A DNA stretch of 64,000 nt, from the NCBI GenBank assembly GCA_900016875.1, contig FCNR01000063.1:359251-423250 (forward strand), read 5' to 3'. Shown in pieces: positions 18,546-26,976 of the stretch (its first letter is position 1; each line of letters opens with the position of its first letter). The position numbers and the translations under genes were made by a program. The stretch comes from Eubacteriaceae bacterium CHKCI004. GTDB taxonomy: Bacteria > Bacillota > Clostridia > Lachnospirales > Lachnospiraceae. The notes under the pieces are model-generated. The model worked only from the letters and a program-made list of their open reading frames with translations, was not told where the DNA came from and ran no database searches.

Positions 18546-19453
18546 AAGCTCACCTGCTTTCCTGTAAGAGAGAGGAAAATGTCCTCCAGACTCTTTTGCT
18601 GTTCCGTCACGCGGAAGACGCCAATACCGGCGTTTACGCACTGCCCGACGGCATCCATGACGATATCGTCAGATACATGGTCCAGATAAAAACTGTCCGT
18701 CTCCCATTTGACAGACATTCCTGCGGTATTCAGCAGACGAAACGCCGCCTCATTATCAGAAGTCTGAAACAGAATCCTGGAACGGCTGTGTTCATGGAGG
18801 ATCACAAGGCTGTCCTGAAAGATCAGATGCCCTTTATCGATGATTCCCACGTCCGTGGCCATCTGGTCGATCTCCGCCAGAAGATGGCTGGAAACAAGCA
18901 CAGTGATGCCATGTTCCGGCAAGTCCCGGATCAGCTCCCGAATCTCCTGAATACCAGCCGGATCCAGACCGTTGGTCGGCTCGTCCAGAAGCAGAAGCCG
19001 CGGACTTCCTAGCAGCGCGGCGGCAATACCCAGACGCTGTTTCATACCCAGCGAATAATTCTTTACCTTCTTATCCATCTGTTTTTCCATCCGCACCAGA
19101 TGCAGCACCCGCATAATATCTTTTTCCGGCACATTTTTTAGCTTACAGATGATTCGCAGATTCTCCTTGCCGCTCAGATGCCCGTAATAGGAAGGCGCCT
19201 CAATGAGCGAGCCGGTCTGCTTAAGAATCTCCAGCCGGTTCTCCTGCGACAGCTTTTTGCCAAAAACACGAATCTCCCCGCCGGTGGGCTTCACAAGCCC
19301 CAGAAGCATCTTGAGAGTCGTGGACTTCCCGGCGCCATTCGGCCCCAGAAACCCGTAGACGCTGCCCTCCGGCACATGCAGATCCAATGTGTTTACTACT
19401 TTTTTATGGTCATATTCTTTAGTCAGTGCATTTGTTGTGATAATATTGTTCAT
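18542..19453 (-). CDS. Lantibiotic-immunity-type ABC transporter ATPase
   Basis: 303 residues. Walker A GPNGAGKST, Q-loop TGSLIEAPSYYGHLSG, signature YSLGMKQRLGIAAALL, Walker B RLLLLDEPTNGLDP and switch histidine in VSSHLL. Sequence style matches MutF/SpaF/BcrA/CprA ATPases. The start at 19453 is preceded by GGAG; an upstream in-frame extension lacks a site. First gene of the operon, facing away from a two-component system with which it shares an upstream box, a layout like the C. difficile cprABC-cprK-cprR resistance system. Function in peptide antibiotic defence is inferred. Confidence 0.92.
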   Translation of the reverse strand: MNNIITTNALTKEYDHKKVVNTLDLHVPEGSVYGFLGPNGAGKSTTLKMLLGLVKPTGGEIRVFGKKLSQENRLEILKQTGSLIEAPSYYGHLSGKENLRIICKLKNVPEKDIMRVLHLVRMEKQMDKKVKNYSLGMKQRLGIAAALLGSPRLLLLDEPTNGLDPAGIQEIRELIRDLPEHGITVLVSSHLLAEIDQMATDVGIIDKGHLIFQDSLVILHEHSRSRILFQTSDNEAAFRLLNTAGMSVKWETDSFYLDHVSDDIVMDAVGQCVNAGIGVFRVTEQQKSLEDIFLSLTGKQVSL

Positions 19454-19477
19454 ATCCTTCAACTCCTTTCGAAAAGT

Positions 19478-19531
19478 ATCATACAACGGGGACCTTAGAA
19501 GGGGCTGAAGGGAAGCTTATTTTTACCTTAA
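19478..19531 (-). promoter_or_regulatory. Promoter and response-regulator box of the ABC operon
   Basis: On the minus strand the 22-bp box beginning TTAAGGTAAAAATAAGCTTC occupies 19531-19510, with a TATGAT -10 at 19483-19478. The box contains TAAG twice at an 11-base period, as expected for a dimeric OmpR/PhoB-type regulator. An identical box stands before the two-component genes (19948-19969), in the same orientation relative to its gene. Distance from box to -10 is 32 bases here and 22 there, a difference of about one helical turn. Confidence 0.65.
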
Positions 19532-19565
19532 TTTTGAACAAGTCCTGTTTTTTCGCTATTTCTCC

Positions 19566-19595
19566 TTTACATAAATCTCCTGCTTGTGATATAAT
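19566..19595 (+). promoter_or_regulatory. Promoter of the tRNA-Ala gene
   Basis: TTTACA (19566-19571), 18-base spacer, TATAAT (19590-19595), followed ten bases later by the first base of the tRNA. Confidence 0.75.
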
Positions 19596-19604
19596 TTTTT
19601 CACT

Positions 19605-19677
19605 GGGGCATTAGCGCAGCTGGGAGCGCGCCACACTGGCAGTGTGGAGGTCACGGGTTCAAGTCCCGTATGCTCCA
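19605..19677 (+). tRNA. tRNA-Ala (anticodon GGC)
   Basis: 73 bases folding as a full cloverleaf. Acceptor stem GGGGCAT / ATGCTCC contains the G3-U70 pair that identifies alanine tRNAs. D-stem GCGC/GCGC, anticodon stem CCACA/TGTGG with loop CTGGCAG (anticodon GGC at 19638-19640), T-loop TTCAAGT, discriminator A. The CCA end is not encoded. It sits alone inside the regulatory region between the ABC and two-component genes and has its own promoter. Confidence 0.97.
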
Positions 19678-19848
19678 TTTTTTACTGCCCATTTATAAAT
19701 AAATCAGATTCATTTTCACACTTTCTCCACTTTTTTCTCAAAAAGTCTTCAATTTTCCCTCACAGATCGTTCACAAAAAATCGGTAGAATAAACCACATC
19801 AACAGCAAAGCTGTTGTCTTTGTAGATTTTTTTCATACCTTTCTCCCC

Positions 19849-19873
19849 AAACCGGCCTTTGTGGCCGGTTTTT
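19849..19873 (+). terminator. Intrinsic terminator upstream of the two-component system
   Basis: Perfect 9-bp stem AAACCGGCC / GGCCGGTTT with loop TTTGT and five T. It probably ends the tRNA transcript about 170 bases after the tRNA. A smaller hairpin AACAGC-AAA-GCTGTT lies at 19801-19815; the rest of 19680-19940 shows nothing recognisable. Confidence 0.85.
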
Positions 19874-19947
19874 ATCCGTTGATTTTGCAGTCTTGACAAA
19901 CTTCCTACTAATCTGAAATTCATATCAAATTCATTTTCGCTTAAAAT

Positions 19948-19991
19948 TTAAGGTAAAAATAAGCTTCCCCACACTCATAAAATGATATAAT
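19948..19991 (+). promoter_or_regulatory. Promoter and response-regulator box of the two-component genes
   Basis: Second exact copy of the 22-bp box (19948-19969) with two TAAG half-sites 11 bases apart, followed by TATAAT at 19986-19991 and no good -35 hexamer. A weak -35 covered by an activator box is typical of promoters switched on by OmpR-type regulators, so the system is probably autoregulated. Confidence 0.65.
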
Positions 19992-20108
19992 ACATATAAA
20001 AGCATGGTCGGAAATGAATCGAATAAAAACGTTTTTCATGCCGCGCGAAAATGCCGCTTGGATGACAGAGTTGGATTTCCGGCAAATAGAGAAAAGGGGA
20101 AATATTTT

Positions 20109-20813
20109 ATGAATATATACGATAAAAAGATTCTTTTGGTGGACGATAACCGGGAGCTTCTGGTCATGACTGCGGATACACTTCGTAGAAATGGTTATTC
20201 CAGTATCGTTACGGCAGAAAATGTAAAAGAAGCTGTGAAATGTTTTGAGAGAGAGGAGCCGGAGATGGCGATTCTTGACATTATGCTGCCTGACGGGGAC
20301 GGTTTTACACTTTTTCGGAAGTTCCGTGAGACGTCCAATATCCCTATTCTTTTCCTTTCAGCAAAAGATGAAGATAATGACCGGCTGTTTGGTCTGGGCC
20401 TCGGGGCCGACGATTATATCACAAAGCCGTTTTTATCTCAGGAGCTTGTGCTGCGGGTGGGTGCGATTCTGAAGAGAACTTATGCCAGGCAGGAACAGAC
20501 AGAAAAGAAAGAGGAATGTTTCCAGCTGGGAAATCGTCTGATTTCTTTTGCGGAAGGAACGGTAAAGACTGGGAAACAGGAGATTCCGCTGACGGCAAAG
20601 GAGTTGATTCTCTTAAAGAAACTTTACGAGAACCGGGGGCGCATCGTTACATTTGACGCTCTGTGCAACGCTGCCTGGCAGGATTCTTATTATGGTTATG
20701 AAAATACTCTGATGGTACATATCCGGCATCTGCGGGAAAAAATCGAGGAAGATCCGTCTCATCCGAAATGGCTGCTGACGGCGAGAGGGCTTGGTTACCG
20801 TCTGGCAAAATAA
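20109..20813 (+). CDS. OmpR-family response regulator
   Basis: 234 residues. Receiver domain 1-120 with acidic pocket D12-D13, phospho-acceptor D57 in ILDIMLPDGDG and the lysine in DDYITKPF. C-terminal winged helix (about 135-234) with LTAKELILLKKLYENRGRIV and HIRHLREKIEEDP...GLGYRL. The start at 20109 is chosen because AAGGGGAAAT precedes it; 35 in-frame residues upstream are not conserved-looking. It stands directly before the sensor kinase and very likely binds the duplicated TAAG box at its own and the ABC operon promoter. Confidence 0.94.
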   Translation: MNIYDKKILLVDDNRELLVMTADTLRRNGYSSIVTAENVKEAVKCFEREEPEMAILDIMLPDGDGFTLFRKFRETSNIPILFLSAKDEDNDRLFGLGLGADDYITKPFLSQELVLRVGAILKRTYARQEQTEKKEECFQLGNRLISFAEGTVKTGKQEIPLTAKELILLKKLYENRGRIVTFDALCNAAWQDSYYGYENTLMVHIRHLREKIEEDPSHPKWLLTARGLGYRLAK

Positions 20814-20890
20814 TCTGTTTGCTAAAAAACACGATTGCATCCGCAAAAAATGGGATTTTATTTTAAATTTATGGTAGAGGAAAATATATA

Positions 20891-22372
20891 ATGAAAACTT
20901 TTTTTCGTGGTATACGGCGTTATCTGGCGTCCGCCTTTCTTATCATTGTTTTGATTCTTGTCAGCAATTTTGTCGTGCTGTTTTATATGATGTATTCAAC
21001 GACAGGCGGGGACGGTACCAGCAGTATTACGCTTCGCAATACGCTGGAAAGCGCGGGACAGGACATTTCTTTGACAGAAAATGGGTATAGAATGTCAAAG
21101 AAAGGAAGAAATGCTCTGAAAGAATATGGATTTGTCTGGGCAATGGCATTAAATGAAGAAGGCAAAGTAATTTGGGAATGGAAATTGCCTGATGATATTC
21201 CACGTCAATATTCGGTTTTTGATGTGGCATCCTTTTCCAGGTGGTACCTCAATGATTATCCGGTTCGAGTCTGGAATGTCAATAATATGCTTCTTGTTTG
21301 TGCACAGTCTCCGGATGAAATTGCCGTATTGAACCTGCCTGTGTCTGTGCAGCAGATTGTCAATTTTCCTTATTATATACAGCTTTTTGTGATAGTGAAT
21401 CTGGCGGTAATCCTGTTATTTGTTGTGATCTTCGGATGGCGTTTCTATGTATCGGTGAGACCGATTTCCGAGGGGATTGAGGGACTATCCCGAAAAGAAC
21501 CGGTGCATTTAAGAGAAAAAGGGTCAGTGCGGGAGCTGGCAGAAAAATTAAATGCCACTTCCGATATTCTGATGGACCAGGAAGAAAAGCTGTCCCGGAG
21601 AGACCAGGCGAGAGCCGACTGGATTGCCGGCGTCTCCCACGATATTCGCACGCCGTTGACGCTGATTGTAGGATATTCAGAACGTCTGATGGATAATCCG
21701 CTTCTCGGCGAAGAAGAAAAAGAAATGGCTCAGACTATCCAGCGGCAGAGCGGTCTGATTAAACAGCTCATCGAGGATCTGAATCTTACCTCAAAACTCA
21801 GTTACGATACATTTCCACTTCATCTGACCACCTGCGCCCCGGCACAGACCCTCCGGGAATGTATCGCAGATATATATAACAGTGGACTGCAGCCACAGTA
21901 TTCCATTGAAATTGCCGTTACCGATGAAGCGGAAAAATTCCGCCTTCCGGCGGACGAACCTCTCATGAAGCGGGCCATTCATAATGTGCTGGGAAACAGC
22001 ATCCGCCATAATCCCGAAGGCTGCCAGGTCAATGTCCGCCTGTCGTCCGACGGACAGAACCTCCATTATCTTTTTGAGGACAGCGGTCCGGGCATCCCGG
22101 ATGAAATCGTTGCCTGCCTGGACGCCGAAGAAGAGGATAAAAATCACAGGCAGAAAGCCAGCGAACGCCGTGAAGCCGTCAGCCAGCCTCACATCATGGG
22201 CATGCGCCTGACCCGGCAGATCGTGAAGCTTCACGGAGGAACCGTGTATTATTATAAAAGAAAGAACGGAAATTACGATTGCGGATTCGTCGTGCCCGGG
22301 GATTATTTCCTGGCGGAAGATGTGACAGATACCGACAGGAAGGCCGTTTCACTTTTTGAAAAAAATCAATAG
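20891..22372 (+). CDS. Sensor histidine kinase
   Basis: 493 residues. Membrane segment about 12-35, an extracellular loop of about 125 residues, second membrane segment about 162-185 (LFVIVNLAVILLFVVIFG), then a HAMP-like linker. The dimerisation domain has phospho-acceptor H250 in GVSHDIRTPLTLIVGYSE, and the ATPase domain has N-box HNVLGNSIRHNPEG and G-box DSGPGIPDEI. The sizeable outer loop distinguishes it from BceS-type intramembrane sensors and suggests direct ligand sensing, as in CprK/NisK-like kinases. Partner of the preceding regulator. Confidence 0.93.
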   Translation: MKTFFRGIRRYLASAFLIIVLILVSNFVVLFYMMYSTTGGDGTSSITLRNTLESAGQDISLTENGYRMSKKGRNALKEYGFVWAMALNEEGKVIWEWKLPDDIPRQYSVFDVASFSRWYLNDYPVRVWNVNNMLLVCAQSPDEIAVLNLPVSVQQIVNFPYYIQLFVIVNLAVILLFVVIFGWRFYVSVRPISEGIEGLSRKEPVHLREKGSVRELAEKLNATSDILMDQEEKLSRRDQARADWIAGVSHDIRTPLTLIVGYSERLMDNPLLGEEEKEMAQTIQRQSGLIKQLIEDLNLTSKLSYDTFPLHLTTCAPAQTLRECIADIYNSGLQPQYSIEIAVTDEAEKFRLPADEPLMKRAIHNVLGNSIRHNPEGCQVNVRLSSDGQNLHYLFEDSGPGIPDEIVACLDAEEEDKNHRQKASERREAVSQPHIMGMRLTRQIVKLHGGTVYYYKRKNGNYDCGFVVPGDYFLAEDVTDTDRKAVSLFEKNQ

Positions 22373-22383
22373 ATGTTTTCAGA

Positions 22384-23010
22384 AAATGTAAAACGATAAT
22401 TGGATTTCTGGTATCAGGTATTTTTTCTGATGAATTTTCATGGAAAGCCGATTCGATTTTCTTTTCAGCGAGACTGGGACGAGGGAGAGCCGTTCTGGCA
22501 AAAATGGGGGCTGGGTTCTTGATTACAACTGTCCTCTATTGGAGCGTTGTTCTCTTGTTTGGCTTAATCGTGTTGGCAGTATTGGGATTTGGCGGCGGCG
22601 GATGTGCGGTTCAAACTGGCGTTAGCAACTGGAACAGTATCTATAATATAACATATTTTCAGGACTATTTGCTTAGTACCTTTGGCGGGTACATTGGAAG
22701 CCTGTTTATCGTAACATTGGCTATGCTGGTTTCCGCAAAAACACATTCTACGGTATTTGCAATTACGATTCCATTTATTCTGACTTGTGTTCCTCCTTTT
22801 GTGGGACGGCTTGAAGCATTTGCGAGAATTATGACTTTGTTCCCAGACCAACTACTCTCTATCAATAAGAATCTTGAAGATTTCAGCTTGTACCATATTG
22901 GAGGTAATATTTTTGGTGGAGTAACTGTCATTATTCCCCTATATTTGATTCTGTTCTGCTTAGTATTTCCGATTCTATTTATAGTTTACCGAAAAACACA
23001 GATTAAATAA
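22384..23010 (+). pseudogene. C-terminal remnant of an ABC-2 type permease
   Basis: An open frame of about 210 codons reads GIFSDEFSWKADSIFFSARL, then GRGRAVLAKMGAGFLITTVL and at least four hydrophobic segments, ending FPILFIVYRKTQIK. This is the second half of ABC permeases of roughly 400-450 residues. The conserved part begins well before the first ATG in the frame (22504), and a stop codon lies just upstream at 22357-22359, so the N-terminal half and start are missing. The junction is immediately after the kinase stop codon. Base composition is more AT-rich than the kinase. It is probably debris of another transporter, not part of the local ABC operon. Confidence 0.7.
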
Positions 23011-23060
23011 AACTAATTGAAAATACGTCATTTTTCTTCTTTGAGAAAGGGGGTATTTCT

Positions 23061-23288
23061 ATGACCTGTACAGAAGAATACAAGAAACATATCGAACACA
23101 TTCTAAGCCTTTTGTAAAGTTGTCATAGTAAGTCTGTCCGGCAGCTTCACAAAGAAATGGAGGGAATGACGCATGAGGAATAGCAGATTTCTCTCCTATG
23201 AAACTATCAGATCACCACCGGTGAGCCGGAAGCCGCCAACGCTGTTTTACAGCACTATGGGCGGTACATATGTTTTTCTGCCGATTAA
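23061..23288 (+). pseudogene. Fragments of conjugative-element small regulatory genes
   Basis: A good AAGGGGG site precedes ATG at 23061 and the 18-codon frame MTCTEEYKKHIEHILSLL, which resembles the start of small sigma-like proteins of Tn916-type elements. A one-base shift continues it as AFCKVVI. The next frame reads RQLHKEMEGMTHEE, stops, then ITTGEPEAANAVLQHYGRYI, which resembles the helix-turn-helix (HTH_16) proteins of the same elements. All pieces are interrupted by stops and shifts. Identification rests on remembered family patterns; the decay itself is plain. Confidence 0.55.
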
Positions 23289-23482
23289 ATTTCTTTCATT
23301 ACTTTTAAAACGAATCTATATTGTTCTCCTATTGCTTCATTTTTTAAAGTTTAGTGTCCACAAAGTAATGTTCTTATTTTCTTGATTCTACTCATAATAT
23401 GGTATATGATGAAAAAAATTGATCTATTTACTTTTAACAGAGCAATATAAAAATTGAGTTTTTCTTCATTTGGGTAAAAATT

Positions 23483-23653
23483 ATGAGTATGAAAATAGAA
23501 ATGTATAATAAAGTACTTTTAAAAAGTGGTGAAACAGCATATGTTGTTGAAATCTATGAAAGTGGAACAGCCTATGAAATGGATATTGATAAATCAGATG
23601 GATCAATCAAAACAGACACAGTGTGGCCAGAAGAAATTGAGAAAAAATTATAA
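23483..23653 (+). CDS. Small DUF4926-like protein
   Basis: 56 residues: MYNKVLLKSGETAYVVEIYE then SGTAYEMDIDKSDGSI and TVWPEEIEKKL. The pattern of a short beta-barrel with an IVEIYE strand recalls DUF4926 proteins, which are small SH3-like barrels often found near toxin or immunity genes. The ribosome site is weak. The sequence is AT-rich like the surrounding debris (23290-23480 holds nothing recognisable). Assignment is tentative. Confidence 0.5.
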   Translation: MSMKIEMYNKVLLKSGETAYVVEIYESGTAYEMDIDKSDGSIKTDTVWPEEIEKKL

Positions 23654-23713
23654 AAAAATGGAATAAGGAAAATAAACGATTGTTTGGAACTAAATTTGAA
23701 AGGAAGTCTTCTT

Positions 23714-24733
23714 ATGAATAAAACAGAATCCATTTTAAAGGAACGTGAGATTAATATTACGGATATCAAAGGCATCAAAATCGGTCAGACGGAAAATGTA
23801 TCGGCCGGCACCGGCTGCACGGTTATTCTGGCGGAGAAGGGTATGGCTGCCGGGCTTGATGTGCGGGGCGGCGGTCCGGCATCAAGGGAGTCGGAGCTGA
23901 TGAATCCGCTGGCGGCGGCGCAGGAGATTCACGGGATTGTGCTGGCCGGTGGCAGCGCTTTTGGGCTTGATGCGGCTGGCGGTGTGATGCAGTATCTGGA
24001 GGAGAGAGGGATTGGTTTTGACGTGGGCGTCACAAAGGTGCCGCTGGTCTGTCAGGCGGATTTATTTGATCTGACTGTCGGGGACATGACGGTGCGGCCG
24101 GATAAGGCAATGGGTTATGCGGCCTGTGTGAATGCGGAAAAGGGCAATTACAGAGACGGCTGTTACGGCGCCGGGTGCGGCGCGACAGTGGGCAAATTTG
24201 CCGGGATGGAATATTGCATGAAATCCGGCATCGGCAGCTATGCGGTGCAGATTGGCGGTTTGCAGGTGGGCGCTGTCGTGGCTGTCAATGCGCTGGGTGA
24301 TATTTATGACTGGAGAAGCGGCAGGAAGATTGCCGGGCTGCTGGCGGAGGATAAATGTTCGTTCCGGGATACGGTTGAGATGATGTGCGCCAGTACCAAG
24401 GTGGTAGAGAATAAGTTTACCGGCAATACGACCATTGGGGTTGTGATCACCAATGGAGATTTTGGCAAAGCGTCTCTCTGCAAGATCGCGGGCATGGCGC
24501 AGGATGGTTACGCCCGCGCTATTCGCCCGGTGCATACCAGCGCCGACGGGGACAGTATTTATGCCGTCTCGGCAAGAAATGTATCGGAAAAGGTGAAGGC
24601 TGACCAGGATCTCGTCGGCACTCTGGCTGCGGAAGTGATGAGCGAAGCGATTATGCGGGCGGTGACCAGCGCGGAGAGCGCTTACGGTTTTCCGGCATAT
24701 CGGGAGTTAAAAGTCAAAGAAAATAAAAGATAA
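23714..24733 (+). CDS. P1 family peptidase (DmpA-like aminopeptidase)
   Basis: 339 residues. N-terminal ITDIKGIKIGQTENVSAGTGC, the glycine-rich GIVLAGGSAFGLDAAGGVMQ, and GNTTIGVVITNGDFGKA, where an N-terminal-nucleophile Thr/Ser after Asn is expected from autocleavage in this family. P1 enzymes are self-processing aminopeptidases or amidases releasing N-terminal residues, some specific for D-amino acids or beta-peptides. The start at 23714 has AAAGGAAG upstream; an earlier TTG frame start does not. Confidence 0.92.
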   Translation: MNKTESILKEREINITDIKGIKIGQTENVSAGTGCTVILAEKGMAAGLDVRGGGPASRESELMNPLAAAQEIHGIVLAGGSAFGLDAAGGVMQYLEERGIGFDVGVTKVPLVCQADLFDLTVGDMTVRPDKAMGYAACVNAEKGNYRDGCYGAGCGATVGKFAGMEYCMKSGIGSYAVQIGGLQVGAVVAVNALGDIYDWRSGRKIAGLLAEDKCSFRDTVEMMCASTKVVENKFTGNTTIGVVITNGDFGKASLCKIAGMAQDGYARAIRPVHTSADGDSIYAVSARNVSEKVKADQDLVGTLAAEVMSEAIMRAVTSAESAYGFPAYRELKVKENKR

Positions 24734-24822
24734 CGTCTTTTCTTATTAATACAGCAGAGAAGAGGGCAACAAACAATACGGCAGCAAAGAAGTTTCTTAT
24801 TTTATTACTGGAGGAATCATTC

Positions 24823-25485
24823 ATGTCCACGACACAAAAGGATATTACAATATTTAAAAGTACATCGCCCGCTGCGCCTCTCGTTATTTTAAATACCGTG
24901 CAAAACGAGGGCAAACAGGTTTATGATGCCGTGGTCAGTATGACGGACGTGGATTTTTCACTGGCGGCAATCGAAAACATTGACTGGAACAGGGAGATGA
25001 CGCCGTGGCCGGAGCAGGCTGTGATGCGGAGAGGAGAGGATTTTGCCGGTGAAGCAGATGCATACCTGCAGGAACTGACCGGGATTATTTTGCCGGATAT
25101 TCTTGCGAAGATTCCTGCAAAACCAGAGTACATCGCGCTTGCGGGATATTCACTGGGAGGACTCTTTGCCGTTTACGCACTATACCGGACAAATCTGTTT
25201 GCCCGCGCGGCCAGTGCATCCGGTTCTTTCTGGTATCCGGATTTTCTGGACTTTGTCAGGGGGCATAAGCTTTGCCGAAAACCGGAGCGGCTGTATTTTT
25301 CGCTGGGCAATAAAGAAGCAAAGACGAAGAATCCTGTCATGAAGACGGTGGAGGAGAAGACAAAAGAGCTGCACCGGTGGTACAAAGAACAGGGGATTCC
25401 TGTGGTTTATGAAGAAAATCCCGGCAATCATTTTCAGGATGCCGTTAATCGCATGGCAAAGGGAATTGCCTGGATATTGCAGTAA
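24823..25485 (+). CDS. Alpha/beta hydrolase, esterase-like
   Basis: 220 residues with nucleophile elbow GYSLGG (S110), a following helix LFAVYALYRTNLF, and GNHFQDAVNRM near the end carrying the catalytic histidine. The form resembles small esterase-D/BesA-type hydrolases that act on siderophores or simple esters. No signal peptide is present. GGAGG precedes the ATG by about 9 bases. It lies about 90 bases after the P1 peptidase gene and may share its transcript. The substrate is unknown. Confidence 0.85.
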   Translation: MSTTQKDITIFKSTSPAAPLVILNTVQNEGKQVYDAVVSMTDVDFSLAAIENIDWNREMTPWPEQAVMRRGEDFAGEADAYLQELTGIILPDILAKIPAKPEYIALAGYSLGGLFAVYALYRTNLFARAASASGSFWYPDFLDFVRGHKLCRKPERLYFSLGNKEAKTKNPVMKTVEEKTKELHRWYKEQGIPVVYEENPGNHFQDAVNRMAKGIAWILQ

Positions 25486-25622
25486 GAGCTGTTTTGTAAT
25501 CAATTGTTATAGTTGATGACACGAACGACGATGGGTTAATGTGGCCGGAAGCAGGAATTTGTGCTATACTTTTTTCATGAGAGCATGGGAAAATAAATAA
25601 TATGTGACAGGAGGGGTGGCCG

Positions 25623-26534
25623 ATGGCGAACATTATCGCGATCATCTGGGATTTTGATAAAACCCTGGTGGACGGATACATGCAGGATCCGATTTTTAAG
25701 TATTATAGCGTAGATTCCAGACAGTTCTGGAAGGAAGTCCATGCCCTTCCCCAGAAATACATGGAGGAGCAGGGCGTTCGGGTCAATAAGGACAGCATTT
25801 ATCTGAATCATTTCATTCAGTATGCCAATGAAGGGATTTTTGAGGGACTGAATAATGAAATGCTGCGTAAGTTTGGCTCTGAGCTGACATTTTATCCCGG
25901 GATTCCGGAGATTTTTGAAAAAACCAGGCAGATCATCCGCAGGAATCCCGCCTATCAGGAGTATGATATCAGAGTGGAACATTACATTGTCAGTACCGGA
26001 ATGAAGGAAATCATTGCCGGCTCTCCGGTGGCTGAGTACGTGGATGCTATCTGGGGCTGTGAATTGATTGAAAAGGAAAAGGAAGGAAGACCTGTTATCA
26101 GTGAGATCGGTTACACCATCGATAATACTTCCAAGACGAGAGCTATTTTTGAAATTAATAAAGGGGTGCCTAAGCACCCGGAGATTGATGTGAATTCCAA
26201 AGTTCCGGAGGAGCTTCGTCGCGTCCGGTTTGAAAACATGATATACATAGCGGACGGTCCCAGCGACATTCCTGCGTTTTCTGTGGTCAATAAAAATGGC
26301 GGCGCCACTTTTGCCGTATATCCAAAAGGAGATCTGGATGCGTTTCAGCAGGTAGAACAGATGCGCCGGGATGGCCGTATCGACATGTACGCAGAGGCGG
26401 ATTATAGTGAGGGAACGACCGCTTATATGTGGATTGAGAATAAGATTACACAGTTTGCCGAGAAAATGCGAAACGCAGAAAAAGAGAAACTGACATCTTC
26501 TATTTCCGGTGTGCCGAGACATCTGGAAGATTAA
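25623..26534 (+). CDS. HAD superfamily hydrolase
   Basis: 303 residues. HAD motif I is IIWDFDKTLVDGYM (nucleophile aspartate after WDF); motif II serine/threonine lies in HYIVSTGMKEI; motif IV is YIADGPSDIPAFSVV. The long cap between motifs and the 300-residue length fit phosphoserine-phosphatase-like HADs of unknown substrate common in Clostridia. It is preceded by GGAGGGG. No partner gene suggests its substrate. Confidence 0.88.
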   Translation: MANIIAIIWDFDKTLVDGYMQDPIFKYYSVDSRQFWKEVHALPQKYMEEQGVRVNKDSIYLNHFIQYANEGIFEGLNNEMLRKFGSELTFYPGIPEIFEKTRQIIRRNPAYQEYDIRVEHYIVSTGMKEIIAGSPVAEYVDAIWGCELIEKEKEGRPVISEIGYTIDNTSKTRAIFEINKGVPKHPEIDVNSKVPEELRRVRFENMIYIADGPSDIPAFSVVNKNGGATFAVYPKGDLDAFQQVEQMRRDGRIDMYAEADYSEGTTAYMWIENKITQFAEKMRNAEKEKLTSSISGVPRHLED

Positions 26535-26637
26535 CAAAATGTACAGCAATGTGTCTGGTCTGAAAAGTATGGACGGAACCAGTACAGAGGTTGTATCTGT
26601 GATATAATATAAAAAATGTGTTAGGGAGGTGCTGATG

Positions 26638-26880
26638 ATGAAAGAACATGAAGCGGTAAAGATTTTTACCACCGTCGATAATCTGCAGGCTGAGATGATT
26701 CTGGCGTCCTTGAAGGAACATAATATTCCCGCTTACAAAAAAGATCTGGGAAACGCCGGTTTTCTGAACATGTATACCGGCAATTCCAGATTCGGAGAAG
26801 AGATTTATGTGGCAGACGTCAATGTGGAAAAGGCCCGCCGGGTGTTGGAGGGTATAGGGCTGCTGCCGGAGGAGGAGTAA
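26638..26880 (+). CDS. DUF2007-type putative signal-transducing protein
   Basis: 80 residues: VKIFTTVDNLQAEMILASLK, then HNIPAYKKDLGNAG and YVADVNVEKARRVLEG. This is the DUF2007 (GlnB-like ferredoxin-fold) pattern, in which a short protein compares two halves of an alpha/beta fold. Start at 26638 from AGGGAGG eight bases upstream; the ATG one codon earlier is also possible. Function unknown. Confidence 0.82.
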   Translation: MKEHEAVKIFTTVDNLQAEMILASLKEHNIPAYKKDLGNAGFLNMYTGNSRFGEEIYVADVNVEKARRVLEGIGLLPEEE

Positions 26881-26976
26881 AGAGGGATAGTTCCGGTTGT
26901 CAGAATAGACAGAAATGGATAATATCATACGTAGATGTTTTCCGTGAAAAATATACAGGAAGAAAGGAAGGATATC

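Noticed and set aside
22504..23010. Complete small membrane protein starting at 22504
   Set aside because: Protein-like sequence continues in frame upstream of that ATG and matches the middle of larger permeases, so it is a truncated remnant.
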